Below, piece by piece: positions 62,394 to 64,000 of a DNA stretch of 64,000 nt; the first letter of the stretch is position 1; each line of letters begins with the position of its first letter. Under the pieces are notes generated by a model that was given only the letters and a program-made list of their open reading frames with translations, did no database searches and was not told the DNA's origin. The DNA is from Stenopsyche tienmushanensis (taxonomy: Eukaryota > Arthropoda > Insecta > Trichoptera > Stenopsychidae). Made by a program: the position numbers and the translations under genes. Location: the NCBI GenBank assembly GCA_008973525.1, contig WACJ01000075.1, forward strand, positions 930,001 through 994,000, read 5' to 3'.

Positions 62394-64000
62394 CTTAATT
62401 CCTTTATCCTTGCAAATTTTAGAATTAGAAGACTCTCTCTTCCGGAGATTCGCCTTCTCTATTTACTTTTTGCCTTGCAATTCCTGTATCCGTCTGATTG
62501 TCTCATTAGTTTTCTTTTTTAATCCTATTTGTACTTTTGCAAGGTGTCTCGTCCATTTCCAGTTAAATAGTTTTATTCTGAGGAAAACGTTTTTGTCAGC
62601 TGTCTTATACGGTATCTCTTTTATATGCCTAGCATGTTTTCCACATTGCACTGATTAAATATTTTTCAGGTATTCAGGGTTTCAACATTCTGTTCTTAAC
62701 ATGATTCTCTCTTTGTAGTTTCTTTATTATGCAAGTTCTTCATTATTTAACCGCTTGTAAGCATATATAATAGTAAACTGAATATTTTTAATATCCAATT
62801 TTTCAAACTACCGCATTTCTTTCCTTTGATGCCGAGACTAATTACTATTCAACAAATATATATTTTTGCATATAAACACACGATTTCAGAAAATTATTTT
62901 CAACGTAACTATCTTTAGCGGATTGCGCTTTTTTGGATAAACTCTTGTGCATTATGTAAACAAAATAAAACATATTTTACATGATTTATGATATTTAAAA
63001 GATACAAAAAATGTTTATTCAAGTTTTTCATACATTTTTTACAAAAACAATTTTCTAGTCGACATAACATGTTTTGAAGTAATTATCTCTAATTTCACAC
63101 ATGCATTTTGAGTAACGCGCTCGATTTATATTGCAATTTAAACACATTGTTTAAATATATTACGACATTAGTATCGAAATGTTTACTTTTAATGAACAAT
63201 TTAAATTAACATTCTTCATCTAAAGCTCCCTAATGAGTTTTATTTAAGATATATTCATTTTAAAATTCACTATGCAATTTGTGCATTTTAAATTGGAGAA
63301 ATTCGTATACTGTATATATTGAGCTCCGAGTATAGTATTTGATGAAAAGTTGATTCCTTCCATTGAAAGTCTGATGTAATACATAAACTTCATACAAGAA
63401 ACAAAAGCACAAAATAAAAAGAATGTATGCTTTGATTTAAAATGCACTCTGAAAAGAAAAAGATCTCATGTAATCCAAACGGTTTGCTTATGCAAATCTA
63501 CACTATCTGATATGATCAAAAGGAAGAAGGTGGATAAAGTTTTTGATATACTTTTCGCATGGCTTCATGCAATCTTCAAATTCAGGAAAACTTTGCGTTT
63601 CCGTTCGAGCTACTTAGCCAGTTATTTTATTAGCTCGAACTTTATAAATTCTGTCATATTTCCAAGATATCGATTCACGCCTATTAAGATTAATCGAGTT
63701 ATTCGGCAGGCAGTTAAGGCCAGCTTTTTACGTGTTTATTTGTAGAATACGCATTATGGCGTTTCTTTGCCGACCTTTAGTTCGCCATTAAAGCGTAATA
63801 CACCGGCAGAATGTAAAGCCGTAAAAGCACTCGGTTGTGTTTGTAGTAAATCTAATTTCCTTGCTCGGAAACTCGGGGAAAAGTTTACAGGAATCCTGGG
63901 CCGGTTTCCCTTAATGTGGTAATTGAGTATCAGCCGACCCGTGAAGGGTCCGGTCAGACAGGACCCTCTCCTAAAGGTATCCACCGAACTGAATTAACCC
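62394..64000. other. non-coding
   Basis: AT-rich until about 63500, then mixed. A small GGGTCC/GGACCC hairpin lies at 63946-63966. No gene recognised. Confidence 0.5.

Overview
The window is eukaryotic and most probably from an insect. One protein-coding exon can be recognised with confidence. It lies on the minus strand at 49706-50608 and is the N-terminal coding exon of the scribbler/brakeless gene (sbb; ZNF608/ZNF609 family). Its acidic signature EWDIGIGDLIIDLDAD and its closing TKKVKTEPK are characteristic of the family. The exon has a good splice acceptor on one side and a consensus donor on the other, so the gene continues beyond both. The insect order is undetermined. CpG is not visibly depleted, and the transposon fauna (mariner, hAT-like, piggyBac-like, Kolobok/Mutator-like) is typical of insects.

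Layout: positions 1-49705 lie downstream of the donor and are best read as one very large sbb intron, or intron plus unknown sequence. Positions 50609-64000 lie upstream of the acceptor and are an upstream intron or the 5' region. The rest is AT-rich non-coding DNA with short GC-rich patches and many decayed DNA transposons: five copies of one hAT-like non-autonomous family (2335-2997, 5613-6655, 21438-21812, 39365-39841, 61815-62385); a mariner C-terminal relic (5388-5597); two Kolobok/Mutator-like transposase relics (19218-20658 and about 24300-25199); a 414-bp TTAA-flanked MITE (35746-36159) with a second end at 44134-44155; three piggyBac-like ends with TTAA (8396-8521, 21850-21909, 53143-53170); a piggyBac-type cysteine-rich tail (56551-56756); and a 202-bp fold-back MITE (59453-59654) nested in an older repeat whose unfilled relative lies inside the second hAT-like copy.

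Two AT-rich islands (27580-28440 and 30430-31200) carry open frames I cannot identify. Several near-perfect hairpins have no transposon explanation, the best at 44949-44984 and 12254-12291, and there is an interlaced pair at 45157-45224. No tRNA, rRNA, CRISPR array or bacterial-style operon was seen. The sbb exon shows the gene's own interesting structure: two out-of-frame upstream AUGs overlap the main start, there is a hexanucleotide GQ repeat, and the template strand has a long G-tract cluster.
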